DNA of 62,103 nucleotides from Opitutaceae bacterium (GTDB taxonomy: Bacteria; Verrucomicrobiota; Verrucomicrobiia; Opitutales; Opitutaceae), in assembly GCA_024711005.1 (NCBI GenBank), contig JANJTQ010000010.1, forward strand, positions 1 through 62,103, in the 5' to 3' direction. Below the pieces are notes generated by a model. That model saw only the letters and a list, made by a program, of their open reading frames with translations. It searched no databases and had not been told where the DNA came from. A program made the translations under genes and the position numbers. Below are positions 32,396-43,069 of the stretch, one piece after another; the stretch's first letter is position 1; every line of letters begins with the position of its first letter.

Positions 32396-34486
32396 TCAGT
32401 CTGCGAGGTGGGCCGGGTCGACCTCGACCTCCTGGCAGGCACGGATGAAGCAGGCGGCGGACCAGGCCTGGAAGGCCTTGCCCATGGGGCGGCCGGTCTG
32501 GCCGTGGGCCCATTCGTTGAACTCCCATTCCTGGTCGCGGCCGAGCTGGTTGAGTTTGGCGAGGCGCACGAGTTCGCGGCAGGCGACCTCGTGGAAGCCG
32601 AGACGGTGGATGAAGCGCACCCACATCGCGCCGATGAACGGCCAGATGCCGCCGTTGTGGTAGTGATGCGGGAGGTTGAGGAGATTGACCGTGTAATAGG
32701 CCCGCCAGTCGGGATCGCCGGCCTGCACGACGGGGTAGAGATTGGCGCCGGGCCACGGCTCGTTGACGCCGGCGCCCCACATGAAACGAAACGCGACGCG
32801 GGCGCGGTCGGCGTCGAGCAGGTTCATCAGGTAGGCGAGGATGTTGCCGTAGACATCGCAGCGCCAGTTGAAGGCGAAGGGCGTGATCTCGGCGATGAGG
32901 TACTGGGCGTCGCCAAGACCGAACTGGCGGTCGGCGAAACGATTGGGGCGCTTGTCGTCGGGCGAGGGTTGCGTGCTCGGCCAGAAAAGATCGAGCACAC
33001 GGCCCCGGATGTTCTGCGACCAGCGCAGATAGTCGGCGGCGCGCTCGAAATCGCCCATGAACTCGAGGAGGCGCCCGAAGCAGACATTGGCGCGATACCA
33101 AAGGACCTCGTCGTAGAGCACGTTGTAGCTGCGCCCGAAGAGATCCGTCCAGTCACCGGCCTCGGGAATCTCAAGGAGCCCGTCGTTGTTGCTGTCGTGG
33201 GCGCTGAGCCAGTCCATCGCGCGTTGGAGCCGGTCGGCGTTCCGACGAAGGAAATCGAGGTCTCCGGTCGTGGTGGTGAAATTATAGAATGCGATGATCA
33301 CCCATAGGCCGCTGTCGATGGAACAGATGCTGCCGACGCCGGAGTAATCGGGCGAGCCCGTGTCGATATGAACATTGGCGGGCAGCTGGCCTGTCGGAGA
33401 TGCGGCGTTGAGCAGCGTCTCCAAGGTTTGTCGCTGGCAGGCCCGGATGTCGGGATCCTCGAGGTGCATCGTATTGATGATCGTGATCGCGCCATCGCGC
33501 GCCCAGACGCTGCGGTAGTTGGCGTCGGTGCCGGTGACACTGTTATCGTTGAGCGAGCAGGCGGAGAAGCCGAGGGGCGTGATGTTTTTGCGCAACGCGA
33601 CGATCGCCTTCTCGTAGGCGAGCTTGAGGAAGTCCTTCTCCAGGGAGTCGAGGGCGCCCAGGCGCGTGCCGGTGAACAGTCGGCGGAACCCGGGCGTGGT
33701 CTCGTGGCCAGGGTGCGGAGTGGTCTGTACGGAGGGGATTTCGGTGATCACGCCGTAATGGAGCAACCCGTCGAGCACGCCGTCGGCCATCACCAGGCGC
33801 GAGCAGTAGAACTGCCGGTCGACTGTGGCTTCGAGCAGTTCGGGGAAGGCGTTTTCAACGATGATGCCTTTGACGCCGGGCAGCAGGAACATGCTGCTGT
33901 CGTTGCCGGTGTCGCCGGCGACCAGAACCTGTTCGAGGGGAATGCCGAGATGGTTGGCGAGCCATTGCAACGCCCCGCCCTTGCTCGCCCGGCGGGGAAG
34001 GACATCGAGGTCGCGATTACTTGAATACACGACGCAGGCATCGATGCCGGCCGACACGAGACGATGCTCAAGGTCGCGGAGGACCTCGGACGTGGCATTG
34101 TCGAGAAACCAGCTCGACTTGAACTTCTCTTGAAACTCATCCGGCTGTGGTTGAATGCCGGGTGTGGATGCGGTGATCTCATTGGCGCGCTCACGATTCC
34201 ATCCCTCCCCGATATAGGTGGCGAAGCCGTCCAGTTTCTTTTTTCCGCGAGCGTCGACGATTCGCGTGCCCACGCCGCCGATGTAGTAATCGGGCGAGAT
34301 CAGGCGGCCTTCGGCAACGAGGCGTTCCATGTCGGGAACGAGCCGCCCGCTATTATAGACGAGCAGAGGACGCAGGCTGGCGGGGAGAGACTTCCATGTG
34401 GTGAAGAAACGGCGCGCGGACTCGGGGTTGCCAAGCAGCGTGTTGTCGATGTCGCTGCAAAAAAGACGGATGTTGTCGTTGCTCAT
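32396..34486 (-). CDS. mfppB: Mannosylfructose-phosphate phosphatase fused to (alpha/alpha)6 glycosidase-like domain
   Basis: This protein of about 696 residues has two parts. Residues 1-245 form a HAD-type sugar phosphatase related to sucrose-phosphate and mannosylfructose-phosphate phosphatases. It has nucleophile Asp in CSDIDNTLLGN (residues 12/14), NSGRL, KGGALQWL and GDTGNDSSMF, and the segment DYYIGGVGTRIVDA. Residues about 280-690 form a barrel domain resembling GH100/amylo-alpha-1,6-glucosidase-like enzymes (YRSVWARDGAITIINTMHLE, GDWTDLFGRSYNVLYDEVLW, EWEFNEWAHGQTGRPMGK). Known MfppB proteins are about 250 residues long, so the second domain is unusual. The start at 34486 matches the family; a frame-extending ATG at 34564 overlaps mfpsA. 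No signal peptide, so it is cytoplasmic. Confidence 0.85.
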   Translation of the reverse strand: MSNDNIRLFCSDIDNTLLGNPESARRFFTTWKSLPASLRPLLVYNSGRLVPDMERLVAEGRLISPDYYIGGVGTRIVDARGKKKLDGFATYIGEGWNRERANEITASTPGIQPQPDEFQEKFKSSWFLDNATSEVLRDLEHRLVSAGIDACVVYSSNRDLDVLPRRASKGGALQWLANHLGIPLEQVLVAGDTGNDSSMFLLPGVKGIIVENAFPELLEATVDRQFYCSRLVMADGVLDGLLHYGVITEIPSVQTTPHPGHETTPGFRRLFTGTRLGALDSLEKDFLKLAYEKAIVALRKNITPLGFSACSLNDNSVTGTDANYRSVWARDGAITIINTMHLEDPDIRACQRQTLETLLNAASPTGQLPANVHIDTGSPDYSGVGSICSIDSGLWVIIAFYNFTTTTGDLDFLRRNADRLQRAMDWLSAHDSNNDGLLEIPEAGDWTDLFGRSYNVLYDEVLWYRANVCFGRLLEFMGDFERAADYLRWSQNIRGRVLDLFWPSTQPSPDDKRPNRFADRQFGLGDAQYLIAEITPFAFNWRCDVYGNILAYLMNLLDADRARVAFRFMWGAGVNEPWPGANLYPVVQAGDPDWRAYYTVNLLNLPHHYHNGGIWPFIGAMWVRFIHRLGFHEVACRELVRLAKLNQLGRDQEWEFNEWAHGQTGRPMGKAFQAWSAACFIRACQEVEVDPAHLAD

Positions 34487-34553
34487 GGGGGACTGGGGAG
34501 AGGTGAATAGGGAGTCGGATAGGTCGGATGGGTTCCATGGGTCGCCAAGACCC

Positions 34554-35891
34554 TCAGTCGCCATCGTTCCACGGCTCGTCCCATTCGGTGTCGCTCAGCG
34601 CCTTCTGCATGGGACGCCCTTCGACGAAGCTGATGAGCTGCTGCGCGATGCCGGTCCAGGTGAAGAGACTGCGGGCTTTGTGCGCACCCATGCGCGAGAG
34701 GCGGTTCCAGACTTTTTTATGTTTGAACGGCTTCAACATCATGATGCCAAGATCGGCTTTGTCGAACGGGTCGCCAAAGAGCGCGTGCCGGCCGAACGTA
34801 ACGGCGCGGTAGAGGCCGCCGTGGATCGTGACGACCGTGGGCGTGCCGCAAGCCATCGCCTCGATCGCGGTCATGCCGAACGGTTCGTAGCGACTGCTCA
34901 ACACGAACAAATCGGCCGCGCGATAATAGTCGGCGAGGTCTTCGTTTGCGACGAACCCGGCGAACTTGACGCGCTTTCCCAGATCGAGCTTCTTCACGCG
35001 TTTTTTTAGATCGGCGAGGATGTGTTTTTCCTGTGCGTCCATTTTTTCGCCCCCCACCGCGAGGTGGAGCACGATGTCGGGATCGCGTTTGGCGACGACG
35101 GAAAAGGCTTCAATCAGAAGATCGTAGCCTTTGTTGGTCGCGAGACGTCCCAAGGCGAGGATGGTGGGCTGCTTGAATCCGAGGCGGCGGCGAATCATCT
35201 GACGCGACGCCTCGCTCACCGGGAAGAACCGGTTGTCGTCGTATCCCGGTGGGATCATGTGAACGTGATCGGCGGGCACGCCGTATTCGCTAATGATCAG
35301 GTCGAGCTGGGGAGGGGTCGTTGCCACAACGAGATCGCAGGTGCGATAGATGATCGTCTCGTGTTTGATGCGCTCGGTGAAGTTGAACTCTTTTTCGAAC
35401 GACGCGGCGCGCTCCGGATAGTCCGTTTCCATCTGCTGCTTCTTCCAAATCCCCAGCGAATGGGGCGTGTGGACGTGCGGGATGGCGAGCGCCTCGGCCA
35501 GACGAAGGCCGGCGACACCGGCATCCCAATAATGGCTGTTGATGAACTGGTAGGTGAGGCCGTGGCGCTTGATGAAGCGCAGGGCGTTCTCCGACCATTC
35601 CATGAGGTCGCGATGAAGGTATTCCTTGGAGATGAACGCATCGCCGCCGCAGCGGGCGCGGATCACGCGCACGCGTGAATTCACGATGTCGATTTCCGGC
35701 TGCTTTTCGAAGCGGCGGGTCCAGATGTCGACCTCGTAGCCGAGTTGAGCGAGTTTTTTCGCGAGCTCGAGAACGTAGACGACCTGGCCTCCGGTATCCG
35801 CTTCGCCCAAGGGTGGATTGGCGGCGACATAACCATGGGTCGAAACCATGGCGATGCGCGGCCGTTTCTTGTCAGTATGTAACGTGGCCAT
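34554..35891 (-). CDS. mfpsA: Mannosylfructose-phosphate synthase (GT4)
   Basis: This glycosyltransferase of about 445 residues is in the sucrose-phosphate-synthase branch of GT4. It is expected to join mannose from GDP-mannose to fructose 6-phosphate. The N-terminal acceptor loop LGEADTGGQVVYVLELAKKL, the middle FINSHYWDAGVAGLRLAEAL and PHVHTPHSLGIWKKQQMETD, and the donor motif SSRYEPFGMTAIEAMACGTP closely recall Agrobacterium MfpsA, as does the end EPWNDGD (recognised from memory). Ordinary sucrose-phosphate synthase is the main alternative. The start is the ATG at 35891; one at 35912 would add seven residues. It is the first gene of the operon. Confidence 0.87.
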   Translation of the reverse strand: MATLHTDKKRPRIAMVSTHGYVAANPPLGEADTGGQVVYVLELAKKLAQLGYEVDIWTRRFEKQPEIDIVNSRVRVIRARCGGDAFISKEYLHRDLMEWSENALRFIKRHGLTYQFINSHYWDAGVAGLRLAEALAIPHVHTPHSLGIWKKQQMETDYPERAASFEKEFNFTERIKHETIIYRTCDLVVATTPPQLDLIISEYGVPADHVHMIPPGYDDNRFFPVSEASRQMIRRRLGFKQPTILALGRLATNKGYDLLIEAFSVVAKRDPDIVLHLAVGGEKMDAQEKHILADLKKRVKKLDLGKRVKFAGFVANEDLADYYRAADLFVLSSRYEPFGMTAIEAMACGTPTVVTIHGGLYRAVTFGRHALFGDPFDKADLGIMMLKPFKHKKVWNRLSRMGAHKARSLFTWTGIAQQLISFVEGRPMQKALSDTEWDEPWNDGD

Positions 35892-35953
35892 GAGTCGATT
35901 TTTGGAACGCATCGACCAACGTGCAAGTCACGATGTCCGCTTTTTTGAAATTA

Positions 35954-35978
35954 ATCCGTTTGTAGGTGAATAACGGAT
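35954..35978. promoter_or_regulatory. Inverted repeat in the mfpsA promoter region
   Basis: ATCCGTT and AACGGAT form 7-bp arms separated by 11 bases, about 60 bp upstream of the mfpsA start. The surrounding 35930-35990 stretch is AT-rich for this genome, as expected for a promoter. It is a candidate operator for the operon; which regulator binds is unknown. Confidence 0.4.
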
Positions 35979-36116
35979 ACAGATATCGGGCGATTTACCG
36001 GGTGTCGTCACGGGGTTAATGCCGCGCCACGGTTGGGGGGAACGCATTTCCCTCTTGCAAGATCGTCGGCGAGCAGCGGTCAGCGTTTCAATGTCCCGCG
36101 GCCCGCGTCGGACTCT

Positions 36117-36989
36117 TTATTCCGAGGCGATGGCCAGGCGGAGAAGGTGACGCAGTCGTTGCGGGTCGGTGGCGGAGGTTTTGGCGACGAAGCCGCGGGC
36201 GTGGGCGAAGTGGACGTCGGGTTCGCCGGCGATGCGCGTGAAGTCGAGCCGCGCGCTGTCGCGATGGCGGGAGAGCCCGTAGCCGTCGCTGCGCCGGTCG
36301 GGCGAGATGAGCGCGATCACCCGGTTGCCCAGGCCCCGACTTTCGACGTAGCGTTCGAGCGCGGCGGACGGATCGTCGGGGAGCGGTTCGGTGCGCGGAA
36401 GAAAAAGCGCGCACGGCGCGCCGGCGACGTCGTCGAGCGTCCACAACTCCGCATGGCGCGCGATGAAGTCGAGCCGGTCGCGCAACGATCGCACGTAGGC
36501 GAGCAGGTCTTCGCCGATCATCCGCATGATCTCCCACAACGGCTCGCCGGGTGAGAGCTGCGCGGACTGCGCAAACCGGCGCAGGAGGGCGCCGTCGACG
36601 GGCGAGTTGAGTTTGCCGACGACACCGCGGTCGACTCCGAGCCAGCGCGCCGTATCCGAAGCGCCACGACAGTCGAACCACTCGGCGGGTTCGAGCCAGT
36701 CGCAGAAGGAGCGGGCGTCCTCGTAAAGCCCGAGGTGCCGGAGGACGAACGAGAGCGAGCAGGTGGGCGGGTGATCCGCAGGCAGTTGGTGGTGGTCGAA
36801 GTTGTTGAGTGCGGGCTCGTGCACATGGCCCACGTCCACCACGGCGACGGAGGCGTCGGCCAGGTCGGCAGGCTCCGGCTCGCGACGCACTATGGGCGCG
36901 GGGTGGACGGCGAGGAGCACGCTGCACGCGAGGAACTCGTCTTTGTGCGCACTGCCGGGGTGGGTGAGAATCGTGGTGAAAGGCGTCAT
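36117..36989 (-). CDS. MYG1 family protein (DHH-like phosphoesterase fold)
   Basis: This protein of 290 residues matches the MYG1/UPF0160 family, distant relatives of DHH phosphoesterases with reported 3'-5' RNA exonuclease activity in eukaryotic members. Metal-site candidates are the N-terminal THPGSAHKDEFLACSVL (His and Asp near residues 10-17), the Asp in VVDVGHVHEP, and FDHHQLPADHPPTCSLSFVL near 64-68. There is no signal peptide, so it is cytoplasmic. It is divergent from the zinc-ribbon membrane protein gene. Its cellular role in bacteria is unknown. Confidence 0.75.
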   Translation of the reverse strand: MTPFTTILTHPGSAHKDEFLACSVLLAVHPAPIVRREPEPADLADASVAVVDVGHVHEPALNNFDHHQLPADHPPTCSLSFVLRHLGLYEDARSFCDWLEPAEWFDCRGASDTARWLGVDRGVVGKLNSPVDGALLRRFAQSAQLSPGEPLWEIMRMIGEDLLAYVRSLRDRLDFIARHAELWTLDDVAGAPCALFLPRTEPLPDDPSAALERYVESRGLGNRVIALISPDRRSDGYGLSRHRDSARLDFTRIAGEPDVHFAHARGFVAKTSATDPQRLRHLLRLAIASE

Positions 36990-37079
36990 TGGCCGGTGAC
37001 CCTACGGCTGAGACGGCGGTGGGCAATGGCGGTGATTTGACATGGACTTGCGACCCGGCTCCGGCTGTCGTGGTGGCAC

Positions 37080-38021
37080 ATGATCACGCTGCAAACCGCC
37101 CGTCGTTATGAGGACCTGCTCGGTGAAGATGTCGCAATGTCGTCCTACGATTACGCGACCCTGTTCGAGGGAAAAGGCTGGTTTGCGCGGCGTCGGGCGA
37201 AGGCGCGCTTCAAATTGCTTCAAAAGCTGGACGCGAAACTTACGCGTGTGCTGCATCCGGAGGAGCGGGTTTATTTTGTGAGCGTCGGATCGCTCAGCAG
37301 TTCGGTGGAGCAGTTTTTCGCCGGCTGGGCCGCTTATTGCATCAACCTGCGCGCGCTGATCTTCACGACGGAGCGGGTCATTCTGATGCAGGTCGGCGGA
37401 AACAAGAAACCGCGCGAACTGGTGAGCGAGCTATCGTACACATCGATCCGGGAGGTGAAGGCGACTTGGTCGGGTTTTTGTGAAGTGGTGTTGGCGAACG
37501 GGAAGAAGCATCGGTTTTCCGGAATGCCCAAGGTCGACCGAAAGTTTCTGCGGGATTTTCTGAAGGACGTGGTCGCGGGAGGCGGGAAGGCGGGATCGCT
37601 TGGCCGGAAATCGGACGGGTTGGTGCATTTGTGCCCGCACTGTTTTACGGGCGTTCCGGCCTGGCCGGTCTCGTGCGGTGACTGTGGTGGCGGCATTAAA
37701 TCGGCGCGCACCGCGGCCTTGCTCTCTCTGGTGTTTCCCGGACTCGGGGACTGTTATTTGGGCCATCGCGGACTCGCCGTGATGGAGATGGTCGGCACGG
37801 GTTTTCTCTGGCTGGTTTTCGTGGTCCTGCCGTTGTTGGGCGTGGCGCCGGAAGGTGAAGCGGAGGCGCCGATCGACGACGCCCATTGGATCGTGACCGC
37901 GGTGATTCTTGGTGCGACCCACCTGATCGATTCCGCGGTGACGCATTGTTTCGCCCGCAAGGGACATCATCCGGGAAAGCCGCCCCTCGCGGTTGCCGGA
38001 GCCCCGGTCCGGTCGATGTAA
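37080..38021 (+). CDS. Membrane protein with PH-like domain and zinc ribbon
   Basis: This protein of 313 residues has an N-terminal region ending in a bacterial PH-like beta fold (about 60-165, including INLRALIFTTERVILMQVGG). A four-cysteine zinc ribbon follows (CPHC..CGDC, near residues 184-202). A C-terminal membrane part has two or three hydrophobic segments (TAALLSLVFPGLGDCYLGHR and MVGTGFLWLVFVVLPLLGVA). The motif PGLGDCYLGHRG recalls small TM2-type membrane modules. I recognise no specific function; a membrane-associated sensor or scaffold is plausible. Confidence 0.75.
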   Translation: MITLQTARRYEDLLGEDVAMSSYDYATLFEGKGWFARRRAKARFKLLQKLDAKLTRVLHPEERVYFVSVGSLSSSVEQFFAGWAAYCINLRALIFTTERVILMQVGGNKKPRELVSELSYTSIREVKATWSGFCEVVLANGKKHRFSGMPKVDRKFLRDFLKDVVAGGGKAGSLGRKSDGLVHLCPHCFTGVPAWPVSCGDCGGGIKSARTAALLSLVFPGLGDCYLGHRGLAVMEMVGTGFLWLVFVVLPLLGVAPEGEAEAPIDDAHWIVTAVILGATHLIDSAVTHCFARKGHHPGKPPLAVAGAPVRSM

Positions 38022-38049
38022 TACTCGATTCGTGTAAGATGAACCTGTC

Positions 38050-38077
38050 GGAGTGGCGGCAGGATTACCGCCACTCC
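38050..38077. terminator. Hairpin between convergent genes
   Basis: GGAGTGGCGG and CCGCCACTCC form a perfect 10-bp stem with an 8-base loop, 28 bp behind the zinc-ribbon gene stop and 57 bp from the stop of the convergent kinase gene. No T-tract is present; a bidirectional transcript end or mRNA protection is the likely role. Confidence 0.5.
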
Positions 38078-38133
38078 CAGGGGACGCGTGACGCCGCGGA
38101 TTATCGTGAACGCGATTTGGAACAAGCCCGGCG

Positions 38134-39447
38134 TCACCGATTGAGCATGGAGCCGAGAATCAGGGCGTGGTTGGGGTTGGCCGGAGGGCTTTCGGGCGCG
38201 GCGGGCAACTCCAGGGTGAAGGTGGCGCCGCGGCCGGGGCCGTCACTGCGGGCGGTGAGTGATCCATCCAGTTCTCCGGCCGTATTGGCGGACGAATGGA
38301 GTCCGAAGCCGTGACCTTTGGCCCGGGTGGTGAAACCATGGGCGAAGATGCGGTCGAGGTTTTCGGCGGGAATGCCGACGCCGTTGTCGATGACGCTGAT
38401 GCGTACCCGTCCGGGAGATCCGGACTCGATGCGAAGCGTGAGTTGCTTTTCGGGAGGAGCGCCGTCGGCGAGCGCGTGTTTGGCGTTCCGCACGAGGTTG
38501 ACCATGATCTGGAGAACCCGGGTGCGGTCGGCGAGAACGCTGGGCGTGGGGGCGTAGTCGCGGATGATGCGAATCTCGTGACGGGCAAGCGCGACCGCGT
38601 TGAGGCGGAGGGAATCCTCGACGAGGACGACCGGGTCATGGGGTTCGATCAAACCCGGGGCGCTGGCGAAGGACTGCTGCATGGTGACGATGTCCTTGAT
38701 GTGATCGATGTACTTGCGCAGCTCGGCGATCTCGGAGAGGTAGCGGGTGCGTTCGGCGCGGAGATGATCGGCCAGTTGTGCGATGTAGCCGGGGACCTGC
38801 GCGCCTTTCGGGGTGGCGAAGAAGGCCGGGAGGTCTGCGGCGTGTTGGGCGAACAAGGCGGAGAGTCGGGCGACTCCGTCGACCCGGCTGTTGCGGACAC
38901 CTTCGGCCAGCACCTCGGCGGCCACGTTGACGCTGTTGAGGACGTTGCCGACGTTGTGAAGAACGCCCGTCGCGACGTCCGCCATGCCGGCTTTGCGGGA
39001 GGCGTCCACGAGGTCCCGGTGGGTGGCTTCGAGCTGTTCCTGAAGACGGTGCGAAGCGGTGACGTCGCGGCTGATCCCGAAGGTTCCAATGACGGCGCCG
39101 TGTTCGTTGCGGAGAGGAGCCTTGGTGGTGAGGCTCCAAGTGCGGGCCCCATTCTGCCAGGTTTCCTTTTCCAATTTTTCAATGATGGGCTCGCCGGTGC
39201 GGATGATGTTTTGTTCATCCTCGAAGGCCTGCCGGGCGTGGCCCTCGTTGAAAAAATCGAAGTCGGTTTTCCCGAGCATCTGCTCGGTCGGCACGCCATG
39301 CTTGACCGCTAGGGCCGCGCTCACGGCGATGAATCGCGAATCGAGATCCTTGAAGTAAACGTGGTCGGGGATGTTGTCCAAAAACGCGTGCAGGAGATGG
39401 CGGAGCGTTTCTTCGGGAACGATGCAGGCCGATCGCTGTTGGTGCAT
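38134..39447 (-). CDS. PAS-domain sensor histidine kinase
   Basis: This cytoplasmic sensor kinase of 437 residues has an N-terminal PAS domain (about 14-135, with DNIPDHVYFKDLDSRFIAVS and GTFGISRDVT), a short coiled coil, a phosphoacceptor region GVLHNVGNVLNSVNV in which the His is followed by Asn rather than the usual Glu, and a C-terminal ATPase domain (NLVRNAKHAL, DNGVGIPAENLDRIF, GHGFGLHSSA). There are no membrane segments. It follows the hybrid kinase gene by 15 bp on the same strand, so the two are probably one operon and may exchange phosphate through the hybrid's receiver domains. Confidence 0.9.
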   Translation of the reverse strand: MHQQRSACIVPEETLRHLLHAFLDNIPDHVYFKDLDSRFIAVSAALAVKHGVPTEQMLGKTDFDFFNEGHARQAFEDEQNIIRTGEPIIEKLEKETWQNGARTWSLTTKAPLRNEHGAVIGTFGISRDVTASHRLQEQLEATHRDLVDASRKAGMADVATGVLHNVGNVLNSVNVAAEVLAEGVRNSRVDGVARLSALFAQHAADLPAFFATPKGAQVPGYIAQLADHLRAERTRYLSEIAELRKYIDHIKDIVTMQQSFASAPGLIEPHDPVVLVEDSLRLNAVALARHEIRIIRDYAPTPSVLADRTRVLQIMVNLVRNAKHALADGAPPEKQLTLRIESGSPGRVRISVIDNGVGIPAENLDRIFAHGFTTRAKGHGFGLHSSANTAGELDGSLTARSDGPGRGATFTLELPAAPESPPANPNHALILGSMLNR

Positions 39448-39462
39448 GGGTTACAATGGATT

Positions 39463-41700
<2,238 letters not shown>

Positions 41701-41836
41701 GGCCGGAACGACGAGGAACCGAGAGACGAGGGGCGGGCTGACGGCTGAAATATAAAATTATTATGAAAACAAGACATAGGGCGAAGTGCTCAGCTTGCGT
41801 TCTGAAATAGCCTACCATTTGAAAAATGGGCGGATG

Positions 41837-41896
41837 GTGGCACGGGCAGCTTGCCCGTGGTTGCGGGTCAAATCATGGGCAGGACGCCCATGCCAC
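41837..41896. repeat. Dispersed GTGGCAYGGGC repeat, intergenic copy 1
   Basis: The stretch opens GTGGCACGGGCAGCTTGCCC and closes GGGCAGGACGCCCATGCCAC. The outer ends GTGGCA/TGCCAC are complementary, and each half holds its own small hairpin. It lies in the 206-bp gap between the hybrid kinase start and the ruvB stop. The same family occurs inside GH38 (3333-3420) and before ettA (56537-56649). Confidence 0.7.
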
Positions 41897-41906
41897 GTCG
41901 GAATTT

Positions 41907-42956
41907 TCAGAGCAGCGAGCCTTGGGCGCCGCCGGGGGAAATCTTGAGGCCGATCGCGTGGTAGCCTTTTGAGGTCAGCATGCGGCCTTGCGGGGTGCGT
42001 TGCAGATAACCCTCCTGGATGAGGAAGGGCTCGTGGACCTCCTCGAGCGTTTCGGCTTCTTCGCCCACGGCGACGGCAATGGTGCCGAGGCCGACGGGAC
42101 CGCCCTTGTAGTTTTCCGCCATTACACGGAGGACGCGCTTGTCCATTTCATCGAGTCCGGCGCCGTCGATCTCAAGGAGCTCCAGCGCGGAGGCTGCGAC
42201 GGGTTTGGTGATTTTTCCCTGGGCGCGTTCCTGGGCGAAGTCGCGGCAGAAATTGATGAGATTGTTCGCGATGCGAGGCGTGCCGCGTGAGCGGGTGGCG
42301 ATCTCCCTGGCGCCGCCCTCGTCGAGGTCGACGTTGAGCAACCCGCAGCTGCGCGTGACGATGCCCATGAGCGTGGGAATGTCGTAGTACTCGAGACGAG
42401 TCTGGAGCGTGAAGCGCGAGCGCAACGGGGCGGTGAGCAGGCCGGCGCGGGTGGTGGCGCCGATCAAGGTGAAGCGAGGGATCGAGAGGCGGACGCTGCG
42501 GGCGTTGGGGCCTTGGTCGATCATGATATCGAGACGAAAGTCCTCCATTGCCGAGTAGAGGTATTCCTCGACGGTCTTGGGAATGCGATGGATCTCGTCG
42601 ATGAAGAGGAGGTCGCCCTCTTCAAGGCTGGTGAGCAGGCCGGCGAGGTCTCCGGCTTTTTCGACCACGGGGCCGCTGGTCACGCGGACATTGCGTCCCA
42701 TCTCGTGGCCGAGAATGAAGGAGAGCGTGGTTTTTCCGAGGCCGGGAGGGCCGCTGAGGAGAATGTGATTGAGCGCCTCGCCGCGACGTTTGGCCGCGCC
42801 GACCATGACCTGGAGACGCTCGATCGTTTTGGGCTGGCCGGTGAAGTCGGCGAAGGAGAGCGGGCGCAGCGCGGCCTCGGCGGAGGAGAGCGGCGCGGCG
42901 AGCGTCGAGGTGATGTAGCCGAGGCCTTTGTTTTGGTCGGGAGCGGGTGCGGGCAT
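41907..42956 (-). CDS. ruvB: Holliday junction branch migration ATPase RuvB
   Basis: RuvB is the hexameric motor that drives branch migration with RuvA during recombination repair. The 349 residues fit the family. Visible features are the RuvB N-terminus LRPLSFADFTGQPKTIERL, Walker A SGPPGLGKTTLSF, Walker B LLFIDEIHRIPKTVEEYLYS, sensor/Arg-finger region IGATTRAGLLTAPLRSRF, and the C-terminal winged helix ending with IQEGYLQRTPQGRMLT. No ruvA or ruvC is adjacent in the window. A TTCGTG-type inverted repeat lies just upstream of its start. Confidence 0.97.
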   Translation of the reverse strand: MPAPAPDQNKGLGYITSTLAAPLSSAEAALRPLSFADFTGQPKTIERLQVMVGAAKRRGEALNHILLSGPPGLGKTTLSFILGHEMGRNVRVTSGPVVEKAGDLAGLLTSLEEGDLLFIDEIHRIPKTVEEYLYSAMEDFRLDIMIDQGPNARSVRLSIPRFTLIGATTRAGLLTAPLRSRFTLQTRLEYYDIPTLMGIVTRSCGLLNVDLDEGGAREIATRSRGTPRIANNLINFCRDFAQERAQGKITKPVAASALELLEIDGAGLDEMDKRVLRVMAENYKGGPVGLGTIAVAVGEEAETLEEVHEPFLIQEGYLQRTPQGRMLTSKGYHAIGLKISPGGAQGSLL

Positions 42957-42983
42957 GAGGTTTTAAGACAGGTCTGAATTTTG

Positions 42984-43053
42984 GCCCACGAAACACACGA
43001 AAAGACACGAAATCCAACTCTCCGACTTTCGTGGCATTTCGTGTGATTCGTGG
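42984..43053. repeat. Inverted repeat of TTTCGTG words
   Basis: CCCACGAAACACACGAAA and onward (left, 42984-43011) is mirrored by TTTCGTGTGATTCGTGGG (right, about 43026-43052). The repeat lies between the murA stop and the ruvB start. Words such as ACGAAA recur several times within each arm. I believe similar elements are widespread in verrucomicrobial genomes, but this is from memory. It could serve as a transcript end for murA. Confidence 0.6.
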
Positions 43054-43069
43054 GCAACTCGCTGTTTCT

